DNA of 64,000 nt from Cybelea sp963824595 (GTDB lineage: Bacteria > Vulcanimicrobiota > Vulcanimicrobiia > Vulcanimicrobiales > Vulcanimicrobiaceae), in assembly GCA_963824595.1 (NCBI GenBank), contig CAWGPY010000003.1:277697-341696 (forward strand), read 5' to 3'. The notes under the pieces are model-generated. The model searched no databases, was not told the origin of the DNA, and saw only the letters and a program-made list of their open reading frames with translations. Shown here piece after piece: positions 45,922-55,106 of the stretch (its first letter is position 1; each line of letters begins with the position of its first letter). The position numbers and the translations under genes are program-made.

Positions 45922-46060
45922 TCTTCTTGCTCCCCAAAGGCCGCCGATCTTGCGGGCGGCTGCGATGAAACACGATTTCGGTTTGCCGCTTGGTTCCCCT
46001 CTCGTACGGACGGCCGCTCTGCTGTATTAGCACTCGGCTTGAGAGCGCAGCGTCGTCCCG

Positions 46061-47798
46061 TCAGAGCGGTTTTCCGTCGTCGTCGTGGCCCAGGATGAAG
46101 GGCCGCAGCAGCGGAATAGGCGGATCGCCGCGTGAGAGCAGCTCGTCGTGGAAGCGCTGCAGCGTAAACTCGCCGCCGACCTTCCGCTGGTAGTCGTCGC
46201 GAAGCTTGAGGATCATCAGCTTGCCCAGCGTGTAGTAGCCGTACATCGGGTCTTGCGTGCCGCGCAGCGACTCCTCTTCGGCCACTTGCGGCGTCTGGAA
46301 GCACTGGTCGGTGAACAGCGCCTCGGCCTGCTCGAGCGTCATGCCCTCGGTGTGCAGCTTCACGCCGGCGATGTAGCGGCACTCGCGCAGCAGCGCCTCG
46401 TCGAGCTGCGCCAAGCGCACGCGCGGATCGCCGTTGCCCCAGCCCTCGTCCACCATCATCTGCTCGCTGTAATGCGCCCAGCCTTCGGCGAACTCCGAGC
46501 TCGTGGACAGCTTGCGCGTGAGGCTGAGGTCGAGCTGACGGTCGATCGAGAAGTTGGTGAAGTGGCCGGGATAGACTTCGTGCGCCGAGATGATGGGAAA
46601 GCCGAAGTCGTTGAACTGCGAGAGGAACTCCTCTTGCTGTTTCGCCGACCACGTCTCGTCCACGGGCGTCACGTAGTAGTACGACTGCGTCGCGACCGTT
46701 TCGAGCGGGCCGGGCGAGTCTTCGGCGGCGGTGATCGTGAGCCGCTCGAAGGGCGGCGTCTCGACGACCTTGATGTCGGCGTCGGGCGGCAGCGTGACCA
46801 GCTGCTTCGCTCTCGACGAAGGCGCGCAGCTTCACCAGGTCGCTCGTCGCGGTGTCGAGCAGAGCGCCCGGCGGCGGATGCACCTTCGTGATGGAGGCGT
46901 ACACCTGCTGGGGCGTGGCGTTGGGATCGATCTGCTTCGCGGTCGCGACGAACTGCGCGCGCGTCTCCTCGAGCGCGCGCTCGCCGACGGCCAGGTATTG
47001 GTCGAGCGGCATGTCGAGCGCGTCCTCGTAGCGCAGGCGCGCGCGGTACGCGTCGGCGCCGATCGCAAACGTGCCGCTCGGCGTGATGGACTTGATCCAC
47101 GCCGCGTAGCGCGTCATCGCAGCCATCGCGCGCGCGTTGGCGCTCGCGAGATCGGCCTGCAGCGCGGGGTCGTGAACGGCCGCGAACGCGAGCGGCACCG
47201 AGGTCTTGAAGAATCGCACCGAACCGGCCGCGTCGGCGGCGGCGATGCGCTGCGTGATCGCGTCCACCGAGACGATGTTCTGCTCGGCCTGCTGCAGCAG
47301 CTCGGGAATCTGCCGCTCGCGCCGAATTGCGAACTCCATCCGCGTGGCCAGCGGCGCGTAGTCCTTGCTCATCACCGAGAAGATCGCTCCGCTCGCGGCG
47401 CGGGTGTAGTAGTCGGGGCTGTGGCGCCAGGTCGCGAGCGTCTCGGCGAGCAGCAGGCGGTCGCGGATGCGGTTTTCGAGCAGAATCTGGTCGAGCTGGA
47501 CGCTCAGCGACAGCCACGTCGGATCGATGCCGTCGAGCCGAGTGAGATAATCCTTGTCCGTGGCGATCTGGCTTTTTACGGCGTCGGCCGAGAAGTCACC
47601 GAGCATCCCGTCGTAGTCGTGCACGCCCACGTTGGTCGCGTAGACCGGGCTGGTGCGAAAGAGCTGCTGATAGTAGGTCTGCGCGAGGGCCTCGAAGGCG
47701 CCGTCGGCGTTGCCGTTCAGGTCCTCCGGCGGCGGCGCGGCGGCCAGCAGCGACGCGGTCAGCACGAGCGAGATCAGGCGGATGGCGGACTTCATCAT
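46061..47798 (-). CDS. DUF885 family zinc metallopeptidase, interrupted by a frameshift
   Basis: An exported protein (signal peptide ISLVLTASLLAAA) of the DUF885 family, about 580 residues when joined. The N-terminal two thirds are in one frame from ATG 47798 to about 46810, ending LVKLRAFVES. After that this frame turns to nonsense, and the family continues one base shifted (QLVTLPPDADIKVV, then TPVDETWSAKQQEEF). The zinc site HEVYPGH and Glu-rich EFAEGWAHYSEQMM lie in the second part, which ends at 46061. Family members are likely aminopeptidases or carboxypeptidases. A single base too many around 46803-46812 explains the break; a true pseudogene is possible. Confidence 0.75.
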
Positions 47799-47857
47799 AC
47801 GTACAATTTTCTCAACCCGGCTACCGCTCCACCTCTCGAACGGTGCGGACCCAGGCG

Positions 47858-48397
47858 TCAGCGCAGTGACAAGGAACCGCGAAACTCGGCAAACCGCGAG
47901 CCCTGTCCCTCGCGTAGACTCCAGCGTTCGATGCTGTCGAGGTCGATCGGACCGCTGAGGGCGACGGCGATCGCGGCAGCGAGCGCGCTACGGTCCGTGA
48001 AATAGTAAAAAGACGACAAACGGTCGCGGACGCAATCCGTACGCGAGAGCACGTGCAGGAGCTCATCATCCCGGCGAACCGTCGCATAGGATTGGATCAG
48101 GTCATTACCAACGGCAAGGGGTCCGGGCGGAAATTCAACCGTGAATCGGTTGAGTTCGTGGAAGTATATCCCGCCACGTTCACTGTACCCTAGGCTGCGC
48201 ATTGCGTCGGCGGCCCGGACGCCGTCGGCCGAAAAGCTTATAACGAAGTCCGCGTCCAGCGACTGATACGATTCCGGTGCGTAGTACGTCGCGGCGCTAC
48301 CGCCCGTAAGCACGGCCACGGTCCCGGCTCGCTGCAGAGCCGAGCATACGGCAAAGCATACGTCCTGGAGCGTCGTCTCCTCTCTTATCGGCGACAT
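47858..48397 (-). CDS. AbiEii-like nucleotidyltransferase (candidate toxin)
   Basis: A 179-residue protein with the polymerase-beta-type nucleotidyltransferase motif: VLTGGSAATYYAPE, then SLDADFVISF (GGS followed 13 residues later by DxD). This is the AbiEii/MNT-like group; toxins of this type transfer nucleotides to tRNA or proteins. A third acidic residue may lie in FTVEFPPG. The start at ATG 48397 is 2 bases after the stop of a winged-helix gene, so the two form an operon. Toxin activity is inferred from the pair structure. Confidence 0.7.
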   Translation of the reverse strand: MSPIREETTLQDVCFAVCSALQRAGTVAVLTGGSAATYYAPESYQSLDADFVISFSADGVRAADAMRSLGYSERGGIYFHELNRFTVEFPPGPLAVGNDLIQSYATVRRDDELLHVLSRTDCVRDRLSSFYYFTDRSALAAAIAVALSGPIDLDSIERWSLREGQGSRFAEFRGSLSLR

Positions 48398-48399
48398 CC

Positions 48400-48729
48400 C
48401 TAGAGGGCCTTGCCTGCGCGGCGCGGTCGGCGCCGCAGGTCAGCGACGCGGTCCTCAAGTGCAGGATCGCGCTTAGCATATTTGATGAGGAGTGCGCGAA
48501 GCTCGTCCGATCCGTAGAAGCGGGGGTTTAGGCCGACGCGCCTGCTGTTACCGGTAATGCGCGTGGCGAGAACGCCCTCGCGCTCGAGATCGTTGACGAT
48601 CCGTTGTACGCTGACCAAAGGTACGCCGGCCACGCGGGCGAGCTCGCGGGGGTACGTATCGTCGAGGAGAGCGATGAGCGTCAACACCCGAGTCCGCGAG
48701 GTGCTTCCAAAGAGCTTTGCCTGCAGCAT
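48400..48729 (-). CDS. Winged-helix regulator (candidate antitoxin) of the nucleotidyltransferase pair
   Basis: A 109-residue protein with an ArsR/MarR-like winged helix: TRVLTLIALLDDTYPRELARVAGVPLVSVQRIVNDLEREGVL, then the wing TRITGNSRRVGLNP, and a basic tail (RRRPRRAGKAL). It precedes the nucleotidyltransferase gene on the same strand. A perfect palindrome (48749-48766) with a third half-site lies just upstream of its start, pointing to autoregulation. No obvious ribosome site is seen before ATG 48729. Confidence 0.7.
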   Translation of the reverse strand: MLQAKLFGSTSRTRVLTLIALLDDTYPRELARVAGVPLVSVQRIVNDLEREGVLATRITGNSRRVGLNPRFYGSDELRALLIKYAKRDPALEDRVADLRRRPRRAGKAL

Positions 48730-48748
48730 GGAGCCATGATATCAAAAA

Positions 48749-48781
48749 TGTAGTCATTTGACTACACCAATCTAGTCATTT
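48749..48781. promoter_or_regulatory. Palindromic operator with an extra half-site
   Basis: TGTAGTCA-TT-TGACTACA (48749-48766) is a perfect 8-bp inverted repeat, and TAGTCATTT recurs at 48773-48781, 22 bases from the first copy (two helical turns). It lies between the winged-helix gene and the divergent HNH nuclease gene, so the regulator may control both. Confidence 0.65.
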
Positions 48782-48796
48782 GTCCCGGTTAGCCGC

Positions 48797-49759
48797 TTGA
48801 ACGCCCGACCAGGACCGCCGACTTTGCATCCAAAAACGCGACTCGTGAGCGGCGCTCGGATCTACGTCGGAGTCACCGATTCGCGCTGGTTCGACTTCCT
48901 TCGGGCACGCGGCGATCTCGACGAGGTAAATTTTTGGCGCCCCGGCGGCGGCAGAATCAATGGGCACCGCGGCATGCCGTTCCTCTTCAAGCTGAAAGCG
49001 CCGAGGAACGTGATCGCGGGCGGCGGCTACTTCGAGTACTCCGAAGCAATGACGCTGCGCGACGCGTGGGAGTTCTATGGGCAGAAGAATGGGACGGAAT
49101 CGTTCGAAGCGTTGCGCTCGGGAATCGCGCAATACCGCAAGGTGCCCCCGGAACCAACCGATCACATCGGCTGCATCCTTCTGGCCCAGCCCTTCTTTCT
49201 TTCTCCGGACGACTGGATTCCGGTTCCGGCCGACTGGGCGGCAAATACGGTCACTGGAAAATATTACGCGCTCGATGAGGCGATGGGAGCCGCACTCTGG
49301 AAGCAGGTGACACAACGCGTTTTTTCACACGCGGGAACGAGCCCCGGCGCTCCCTTCGGCGGCGTTGGCACACCGGTGCTCGTGACGCCGCGTCTCGGTC
49401 AAGGTACGTTTCGCAAAATGGTTCTCAGTGCGTACGACGATCGTTGCGCGGTAACTGGTGAGCGTACCGTCCCCGTGCTTCAGGCAAGCCATATAAAACC
49501 GTTCGCCGACGTGCAGGGGCACGAGATCCGCAACGGCATAGCCCTTAGGTCCGACATACACACGCTCTTCGATCGTGGCTACGTCACGGTCACGCCGAAC
49601 CACATATTTAGGGTGAGTAGCCGTCTGCGCGACGACTTTTCGAACGGCCGAGTGTATTACGAGCATGATGGGCAGCCGATTAATCTGCCCCGAGAGCCGA
49701 GGCTGCGGCCCGAGTCGCAGTACCTGGAGTGGCACGGCGACGAGATATTCAAGGGTTAA
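48797..49759 (+). CDS. HNH endonuclease with EVE/PUA-like N-terminal domain (candidate defence nuclease)
   Basis: A 320-residue protein. Residues about 20-130 (ARIYVGVTDSRWFDFLRAR, then DEVNFWRPGGG and PFLFKLKAPRNVIAGGGYF) look like the EVE/PUA-like domain of bacterial restriction-type proteins; such folds can read modified bases. The C-terminal HNH nuclease has YDDRCAVTGERTVPVLQASHIKPF and GIALRSDIHTLFDRGYVTV, the SHI...N-I-LxxDxHxLFDxG pattern. TTG 48797 gives the longest product; GTG 48845 gives the family-like short start. No ribosome site stands out for either. It diverges from the HTH/nucleotidyltransferase pair. Confidence 0.75.
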   Translation: MNARPGPPTLHPKTRLVSGARIYVGVTDSRWFDFLRARGDLDEVNFWRPGGGRINGHRGMPFLFKLKAPRNVIAGGGYFEYSEAMTLRDAWEFYGQKNGTESFEALRSGIAQYRKVPPEPTDHIGCILLAQPFFLSPDDWIPVPADWAANTVTGKYYALDEAMGAALWKQVTQRVFSHAGTSPGAPFGGVGTPVLVTPRLGQGTFRKMVLSAYDDRCAVTGERTVPVLQASHIKPFADVQGHEIRNGIALRSDIHTLFDRGYVTVTPNHIFRVSSRLRDDFSNGRVYYEHDGQPINLPREPRLRPESQYLEWHGDEIFKG

Positions 49760-51522
49760 CTCGGCGGCAGTTCCACCTTCGCGCCGTTGACCCACGTCTC
49801 GGAGACCTTGATATCGCCGAGTTTCGCCGGATCGGTCTGCAGCGGATTGCTCTCGAGCAGCACGAGATCGGCGTACTTACCGGGCGTCAGCGACCCGGCT
49901 TTGGCGCCGAGGCCGCACTGCGCCGCCGCGACGGTGGTCATTCCCGCGAGCGCGGCCTCGAGCGGAACGCGTTCCGCGGGGCCGATCACCGATCCGTCGA
50001 TCGTGCAGATGCGCGTCGCCGCGGTTCCGATCTCGCGCAGGGGCGCGATCGGCGAGCACGGGCAGTCGCTGTGAATCGAGAACGGAATTCCTGCGGCGAG
50101 GAAGTCGTTGGCGGGATTGAAGCGCTCGGCGCGCGCGGCTCCGAAGATCTGATCGCGGTAGGCGGCCCCGTAGTAGTAGACGTTGTTCATCAAGTGGCTG
50201 GGCTGCACGCCGAGCCGCTTCATCCGCGCGATCTGGTCGCCGTTGGCCAGCGTGCAGTGCTCGATCCGGTTGATGCCTTCCGGCGGCGGCACGGCACCGT
50301 AGGCCGCCTCGATCGCGTCGAGCGCGCGCTGGAGCGAGGCGTCGCCGTTGCAGTGGATGGATACCGGCCATCCGCTCTGCTTGATTTTGAGCACCAGCGC
50401 GTCGAGTTCGTCGGCCGTATAGTTCGGCAAACCCGTCGAGGTGCTGTTCAGATACGGTTCCGATTGAAACGCGGTCTCCTGCTGCGGCGATCCGTCGGAG
50501 ACGATCTTGACGGCGTAGAACGACAGCAGCGTCCCCGGAATCTCCAACGCGGCGGCGCCCGGCTTTCCGTACGCCGCGACGAACCCGTTGGCCACCTCGA
50601 GAAACTCGACCGCCGGACTCACGCTGTAGCGCACCGGCGAGTCGGTCATCAGCGCCTTGTAGCCCTCGAGCGCGTCGGGAGTCGGCGCGTACGCGCCGGC
50701 CTCGTGGACCATCGTGATGCCCAGCGCGGCGCTCTGGTAGAGAAACTTCTTGACCGCGCTGGAGACCAGCTCCATCGTGAGCTTCGGCAGCCCGCCCATG
50801 AACTTCACCAGCGCCGGCGGCTCGAAGATCATGCCGTCGAGATTGCCCGACGCGTCTTTGCCGAAGTGGCCGCCGCCGGGCAGGTCGCCGGTGGACGACG
50901 TGACGCCGGCCGCTTTGAACGCGGCCGAGTTGCCCGTAGCCGAGTGCATGCTGACGTAGTAGACGAAGATCGGGTGCTCCGCGGAGACGGCGTCGAGCTC
51001 GGCCAGCGAGAGATAGCCGCCCTGCAAGACGTTGTCGTAGTAGCCGGCGTACAGCCACTGACCCGGCGCGAGCGCGGCGGCCTTCGCCTTCAGCGCGTCG
51101 AGCACGGCGCCCTTGGTTTTATAGCTGTCGTAGCCGACGTCGAGCATCTGGGTGAGCATGATGCCGCCGGGGATCGGATGCTGGTGCGGGTCGATCAGGC
51201 CCGGCATCAGCGTGCGGCCGGCCAGGTCTATGGTTCGGGCGCCCGCGCCCGCGGCCCGCAGCGCGTCGTCTTTGCTGCCGACGGCCAGGATCGTCGCGCC
51301 GGCGATCGCCACGGCGTCCGCTTGCCGCGTGCCGTCGTCCATCGTGACGATCGGGCCTCCGTAGAACACCGTTGCGGGGCTCGCGGCTCGCGCGCCGCGC
51401 GGAATTCCCGCGACGGCGACGCCCGTCGCCGCGGCCGAGGCCGCGAGAAACCCGGCGCGGCTCAGCGCCGACCGGGAAAAGGACTCTATTCCGAAGACGT
51501 CGCCGACGCAGCTCTTACACAT
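49756..51522 (-). CDS. Exported amidohydrolase (YtcJ/amidohydrolase 3 type)
   Basis: A 588-residue metal-dependent amidohydrolase. ATG 51522 gives MCKSCVGD, then a signal-like segment (SRAGFLAASAAATGVAVAG) with a single Arg, which could be a weak Tat-type signal. Metal ligands are in PGLIDPHQHPIPGG, SIHCNGDAS, RIEHCTLA and SIHSDCPCSP. The ending SLTPGKYADLVLLESNP is typical. The substrate is unknown. The gene ends in a 4-base convergent overlap with the HNH gene. The frame is open upstream to 51744 but overlaps the phosphatase gene. Confidence 0.85.
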   Translation of the reverse strand: MCKSCVGDVFGIESFSRSALSRAGFLAASAAATGVAVAGIPRGARAASPATVFYGGPIVTMDDGTRQADAVAIAGATILAVGSKDDALRAAGAGARTIDLAGRTLMPGLIDPHQHPIPGGIMLTQMLDVGYDSYKTKGAVLDALKAKAAALAPGQWLYAGYYDNVLQGGYLSLAELDAVSAEHPIFVYYVSMHSATGNSAAFKAAGVTSSTGDLPGGGHFGKDASGNLDGMIFEPPALVKFMGGLPKLTMELVSSAVKKFLYQSAALGITMVHEAGAYAPTPDALEGYKALMTDSPVRYSVSPAVEFLEVANGFVAAYGKPGAAALEIPGTLLSFYAVKIVSDGSPQQETAFQSEPYLNSTSTGLPNYTADELDALVLKIKQSGWPVSIHCNGDASLQRALDAIEAAYGAVPPPEGINRIEHCTLANGDQIARMKRLGVQPSHLMNNVYYYGAAYRDQIFGAARAERFNPANDFLAAGIPFSIHSDCPCSPIAPLREIGTAATRICTIDGSVIGPAERVPLEAALAGMTTVAAAQCGLGAKAGSLTPGKYADLVLLESNPLQTDPAKLGDIKVSETWVNGAKVELPPS

Positions 51523-51545
51523 GGGCCAGTACTTCGCCCACGAGG

Positions 51546-53555
51546 TCAGACAATCCCCAATACGGCGCGCGCGTGCGAGCCGCCGTCGTAGCGCGGGGTC
51601 ACGTTGAAGTCGTCGGCGAGCGACCACACGATGTAGAGCCCGCGCCCGCGTTCGCTCAGCAGATCCGACGGCAGCTTCGGCGCGAACGTGAAGCCGGGGC
51701 CGCGGTCGAGCACGTGCAGCACCGGCGCCGCGCCGCGGCTCCAATCGAAGACGATCTCGATGGGGCCGGGCGCGTAGCGCACCACGTTGCCCAGCAGCTC
51801 GCCGAACACGTGCTCCGCCGCGTCGAGCTGTTTCTCGCGTACGCCGGCCTCGCGCAACGCGCCGACGAACGAGTAGCGGGCCGCGTGCGCGGTGCCGGCG
51901 TTGTTGGAGTTGAACGCCCAGCGCAGCATCCGCTCCTCGTTGCGGCCGCGCGCGGCGGCGTTCTCTTTCGCGTCAACGCGCAGCGTCAACACCACGACGT
52001 CGTCCCTGCCGCCGCGCTTGAGCACGGCGCGATACAGCGCCGACGCCGGATTCGAGCTGTCGGCGATCTCGGGCCGGGCGATCGCGGCCATCAGCCGGTC
52101 GTAGCCGCGGACGACGTCGTGATCCGCCTCGATCAGGCCGTCGCTGTAGAACACCAGCAGCGCCGAGCTGGGCAGCGTGGTGGTGGTGGCCGTCTCGCCG
52201 CGCACGCGCAAACCGACCGGCAACCCGCTGATGCTCAGCGGCGTCACGCGGCCGGCGGCGTCGCGCAGGAACGGCGCGGGATGCCCCGCGGACGCGTGCG
52301 TGAGCGTCCACGCGATGGGATCGAGCACGCCGACGAACGCGGTGACGAACGTGTCGGGATACTCCGTCTTCAGCGTGCGGTCGGCGGCATCGAGGATCGC
52401 GATCGGATCGGCATAGACTTGCGCGACGCCGCGCACCACCTGCCGCATGGACGACATGATCACCGCGGCGGGCAGTCCGCTGCCGGCCACGTCGCCGATC
52501 GAGATCACGATGCGTCCGTCGTTGAGGCGCAGCGCGTCGTACCAGTCGCCGCCCAGCAGCTCGCGGTCGCTTGCGGGCACGTACATGCCGTCGAAGTGGA
52601 TGCCCTCGACCTGCGGCAGCGAGATGGGCAGCGCCGCGCGCTGAAACTCCGCGGCGGTCTCGCGCTCGCGCTCGTAGAGCCGCGCGTTCTCTATGGAGAC
52701 CGCGGCGCGCTTCGTCAGTTCCTCGAACAGCGGCAGATCCGCGTCGTCGTAGCGGCGCGGCGTCTGCGACCAGTAGGCCACCAGGGATCCGATCGTGCGC
52801 CCGTGCGTGCGCAGCGGGATCGTGATGGTCGAGCGCGGCGCCAGCTCGCGAACCACCGGCAGCAGCGTGGGCGTCGCGGCCTTGTCGAGCAGCTCGGGCT
52901 TCACGTCGCCGATGATCATGGGGCGGCCGGTACGCAGCGCCGCCGCGATGGCCGGTTCGTAGCGCGGATTGTGGTTGTAGCGCCCGATCAGGCGCTTGAC
53001 GAGCCGCGTCTTGTCGGGGTCGGCGTGGATCGCGGCGACGGTCTTCAGGCGGTCGTTGTCGTCGAAGAGATCGATCGCCGCCCAGTCGCCGAAGTCGGGC
53101 ACGATGATCGCGAGCAGCCGGTCGAGCGTGGTCTGCAGATCGAGCGACTCTGCCAGCACCTCGCCGGCCTGCGCGAGAAACGCGAACTGCTGCCCCTGGC
53201 GTTTGTAGTCGTCAATGTCGGCGCAGACGCCCAGCCAGCCGGCCGACTCGCGATGCGCGTCGTCAACCGGCGACATCGAGAGCCGGAACCAGCGATCCAT
53301 TCCGTCGGCGCGCCGCAATCGCAGCTCGAGATCGAACGGGTCGCGCGCCGGCAGCGCGGCCGCGATCGCATCGGCGGCGCGCCGCCGATCCTCGCGCTGC
53401 ACCGCCGCCCACCAGTGTTTCTCTAGGGTCGCCGGCGAAGAGTTCGAGCGCCGCCGCGCGCCCGCGTAGTCATACCAGGAGCGATTGAGCGAGAGGATCC
53501 GCCCGTCGCGCGACGCGGTCCAAGCGATCTGCGGAAGGTCGTCGATCTCGAGGAT
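51546..53555 (-). CDS. PAS-GAF-SpoIIE phosphatase-HATPase regulator
   Basis: A PP2C-type serine phosphatase, probably acting on an anti-sigma-factor antagonist. Order: PAS (IAWTASRDGRILSLNRSWYD to about VCADIDDYKRQ), GAF (FAFLAQAGEVLAESLDLQTT to VSIENARLYERE), SpoIIE domain with GGDWYDAL, ISIGDVAGSGLPAAV and VFYSDGLIEAD, and a C-terminal RsbW-like HATPase with ELLGNVVRYA and DRGPGFTF. The first canonical start is GTG 53402, but the PAS homology continues in frame to 53555, where only an ATC is available, 13 bases after the stop of the upstream gene. Both phosphatase and kinase-like modules in one chain allow switch control. Confidence 0.85.
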   Translation of the reverse strand: MLEIDDLPQIAWTASRDGRILSLNRSWYDYAGARRRSNSSPATLEKHWWAAVQREDRRRAADAIAAALPARDPFDLELRLRRADGMDRWFRLSMSPVDDAHRESAGWLGVCADIDDYKRQGQQFAFLAQAGEVLAESLDLQTTLDRLLAIIVPDFGDWAAIDLFDDNDRLKTVAAIHADPDKTRLVKRLIGRYNHNPRYEPAIAAALRTGRPMIIGDVKPELLDKAATPTLLPVVRELAPRSTITIPLRTHGRTIGSLVAYWSQTPRRYDDADLPLFEELTKRAAVSIENARLYERERETAAEFQRAALPISLPQVEGIHFDGMYVPASDRELLGGDWYDALRLNDGRIVISIGDVAGSGLPAAVIMSSMRQVVRGVAQVYADPIAILDAADRTLKTEYPDTFVTAFVGVLDPIAWTLTHASAGHPAPFLRDAAGRVTPLSISGLPVGLRVRGETATTTTLPSSALLVFYSDGLIEADHDVVRGYDRLMAAIARPEIADSSNPASALYRAVLKRGGRDDVVVLTLRVDAKENAAARGRNEERMLRWAFNSNNAGTAHAARYSFVGALREAGVREKQLDAAEHVFGELLGNVVRYAPGPIEIVFDWSRGAAPVLHVLDRGPGFTFAPKLPSDLLSERGRGLYIVWSLADDFNVTPRYDGGSHARAVLGIV

Positions 53556-53568
53556 GGGGCACCCGCCC

Positions 53569-54231
53569 TTAGCTGCTGGGCGACGCGAAGACCGAGGGCG
53601 CGACCGGCGCGTTGGGCTGATAGCTCGAGAACGTCAGGGTGCCCTGCACGCTGTACCCGGGGAAATGCGCGTTGATGTCGGCCTTGCGCGGCAGCTGATA
53701 CTCGCCGACCTTCATGTACGTCTGTGTGAAGACCAGCGTGGCGCCGTTCGTATAGTTCCACTGCGCCGTCCGCATGAACGCCATGTGGTCGCTGATCGTC
53801 AGCACCAGCGCCTTCACGCGGCCGCCGGATTTCTTGGGGACCAGCGTGTAGGTGGAGACCTTGCCGTTGTCGGTGCCCGGCGTAATGGAGTACTCCTGCA
53901 TCGCCTCTTCGTACGTGGGCGTGGTCGTGACGAGATCTTTGAACTTCGACAACGCGCCCGGTACGCCGTTGAGCGAGATCTTGCGCTTCGGCCGCAGGTA
54001 GTAGACGGTGCCGTCGAACGACTTGTGAATTGGAATGACCGCGTGCAAGATGGCCGAGAGCTGCGCGTTGGCCGTGTACGAGTTGAGGGTTGGATTCGGG
54101 TTCGTCGCGCGCTCCAGCAGACTCATCGACGGAGTTTGCGCCGCGGGGGGGCTGGTCGCCGCGAGCGTGCTCGCGACGATCGCCGCGGCCGCGAAGGCGC
54201 GCGCTGCGAGAGACGAGGGTGAGCGTTTCAT
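53569..54231 (-). CDS. LolA-like exported protein
   Basis: A 220-residue exported protein (signal peptide AAAAIVASTLAATSPPAA). It begins with LLERATNPNPTLNSYTANAQLS and has FDGTVYYLRPKRKISLNGVPG, the pattern of outer-membrane lipoprotein sorting protein (LolA/LolB-like) folds. It may bind lipids or lipoproteins in the periplasm. The gene overlaps the methyltransferase gene by 4 bases and precedes the phosphatase gene on the same strand. Confidence 0.65.
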   Translation of the reverse strand: MKRSPSSLAARAFAAAAIVASTLAATSPPAAQTPSMSLLERATNPNPTLNSYTANAQLSAILHAVIPIHKSFDGTVYYLRPKRKISLNGVPGALSKFKDLVTTTPTYEEAMQEYSITPGTDNGKVSTYTLVPKKSGGRVKALVLTISDHMAFMRTAQWNYTNGATLVFTQTYMKVGEYQLPRKADINAHFPGYSVQGTLTFSSYQPNAPVAPSVFASPSS

Positions 54232-55031
54232 GCTCGCTTGTTCGTGGCGCGCGTGAGCATATACTCTTGCCGCACCACGTTATCGGCGTGGTACGGCTCG
54301 ACGAGCGCGTCGTATTCGCGGCGCGCGGCGGCAAGCCGCTCGGGCTCGCCGGCGAGGCTCTCGACGAGCTTCTGCATCGGGCCGATAGAACGCTCCATGA
54401 ATGCGCGATAGTGCCCCAGGCTCAGGGCCGGCACGGCCATGACGCCGCGCTCGAACGCGACGTCGCCGAACGCGGATCCGAGGCGCTCTTTGACGACGGC
54501 CTCGTCGCCCCAGAGCCCCGGCGGCGGTACGCCGGGCGGCGGCGGCATCATGCTGCCGATGTACGCGAACATGCGGCCGACGAGCAACTCGGGCGGCCAC
54601 GTCGCGAAGGCGATCCGCCCCGCGGGCTTGAGCACGCGGCGCATCTCGGCGACGGCGCGCTCGGGCTGCGGCGCGAACATGTGGCCGAACTGGCTCAGCA
54701 CGACGTCGAACGTCGCGTCGGGATACGGCAGATGCTCGGCGTCGCCCTCGGCGAACGCGACGTCAACGCCGGCGAGCTCCGCGTTTTCGTGCGCGATCTC
54801 GAGCAGCGCGGGCGTGAGGTCGATGGCGTTGACGTGCGCGCCGGCGCGCGCCGCGGTGATCGCGGCGACGCCGGTACCGGTGCCGACGTCGAGCACCGTC
54901 TCGCCCGGTGCGATGCCGGCGAAGCGAACGAGATGCGCGGAGACCGGCGTGGTGAACGTGGCCGTCGGCGCGAACGACGCCCACATCTCGCGCTGCCGCG
55001 CCTTGAATGCAAAGAACGGATCATCTGTCAT
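54228..55031 (-). CDS. Class I SAM-dependent methyltransferase
   Basis: A 267-residue Rossmann-fold methyltransferase (Methyltransf_11 type, UbiE-like). Motif I is VLDVGTGTGVAAITAA, followed by VNAIDLTPALLEIAHE, FAEGDAEHLPYPDATFDVVLSQFG and VLKPAGRIAFATWPP. The C-terminal half is variable and should set the substrate, which is not evident. It overlaps the LolA-like gene by 4 bases, so they are co-transcribed. Confidence 0.85.
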   Translation of the reverse strand: MTDDPFFAFKARQREMWASFAPTATFTTPVSAHLVRFAGIAPGETVLDVGTGTGVAAITAARAGAHVNAIDLTPALLEIAHENAELAGVDVAFAEGDAEHLPYPDATFDVVLSQFGHMFAPQPERAVAEMRRVLKPAGRIAFATWPPELLVGRMFAYIGSMMPPPPGVPPPGLWGDEAVVKERLGSAFGDVAFERGVMAVPALSLGHYRAFMERSIGPMQKLVESLAGEPERLAAARREYDALVEPYHADNVVRQEYMLTRATNKRA

Positions 55032-55106
55032 GCGAATTTCGGTTCTAACCCGGGCCAGTCGATCCTACGCGAGGCCACGTCTTTGGTTAAAGAGCAAGGA
55101 ACAGCG

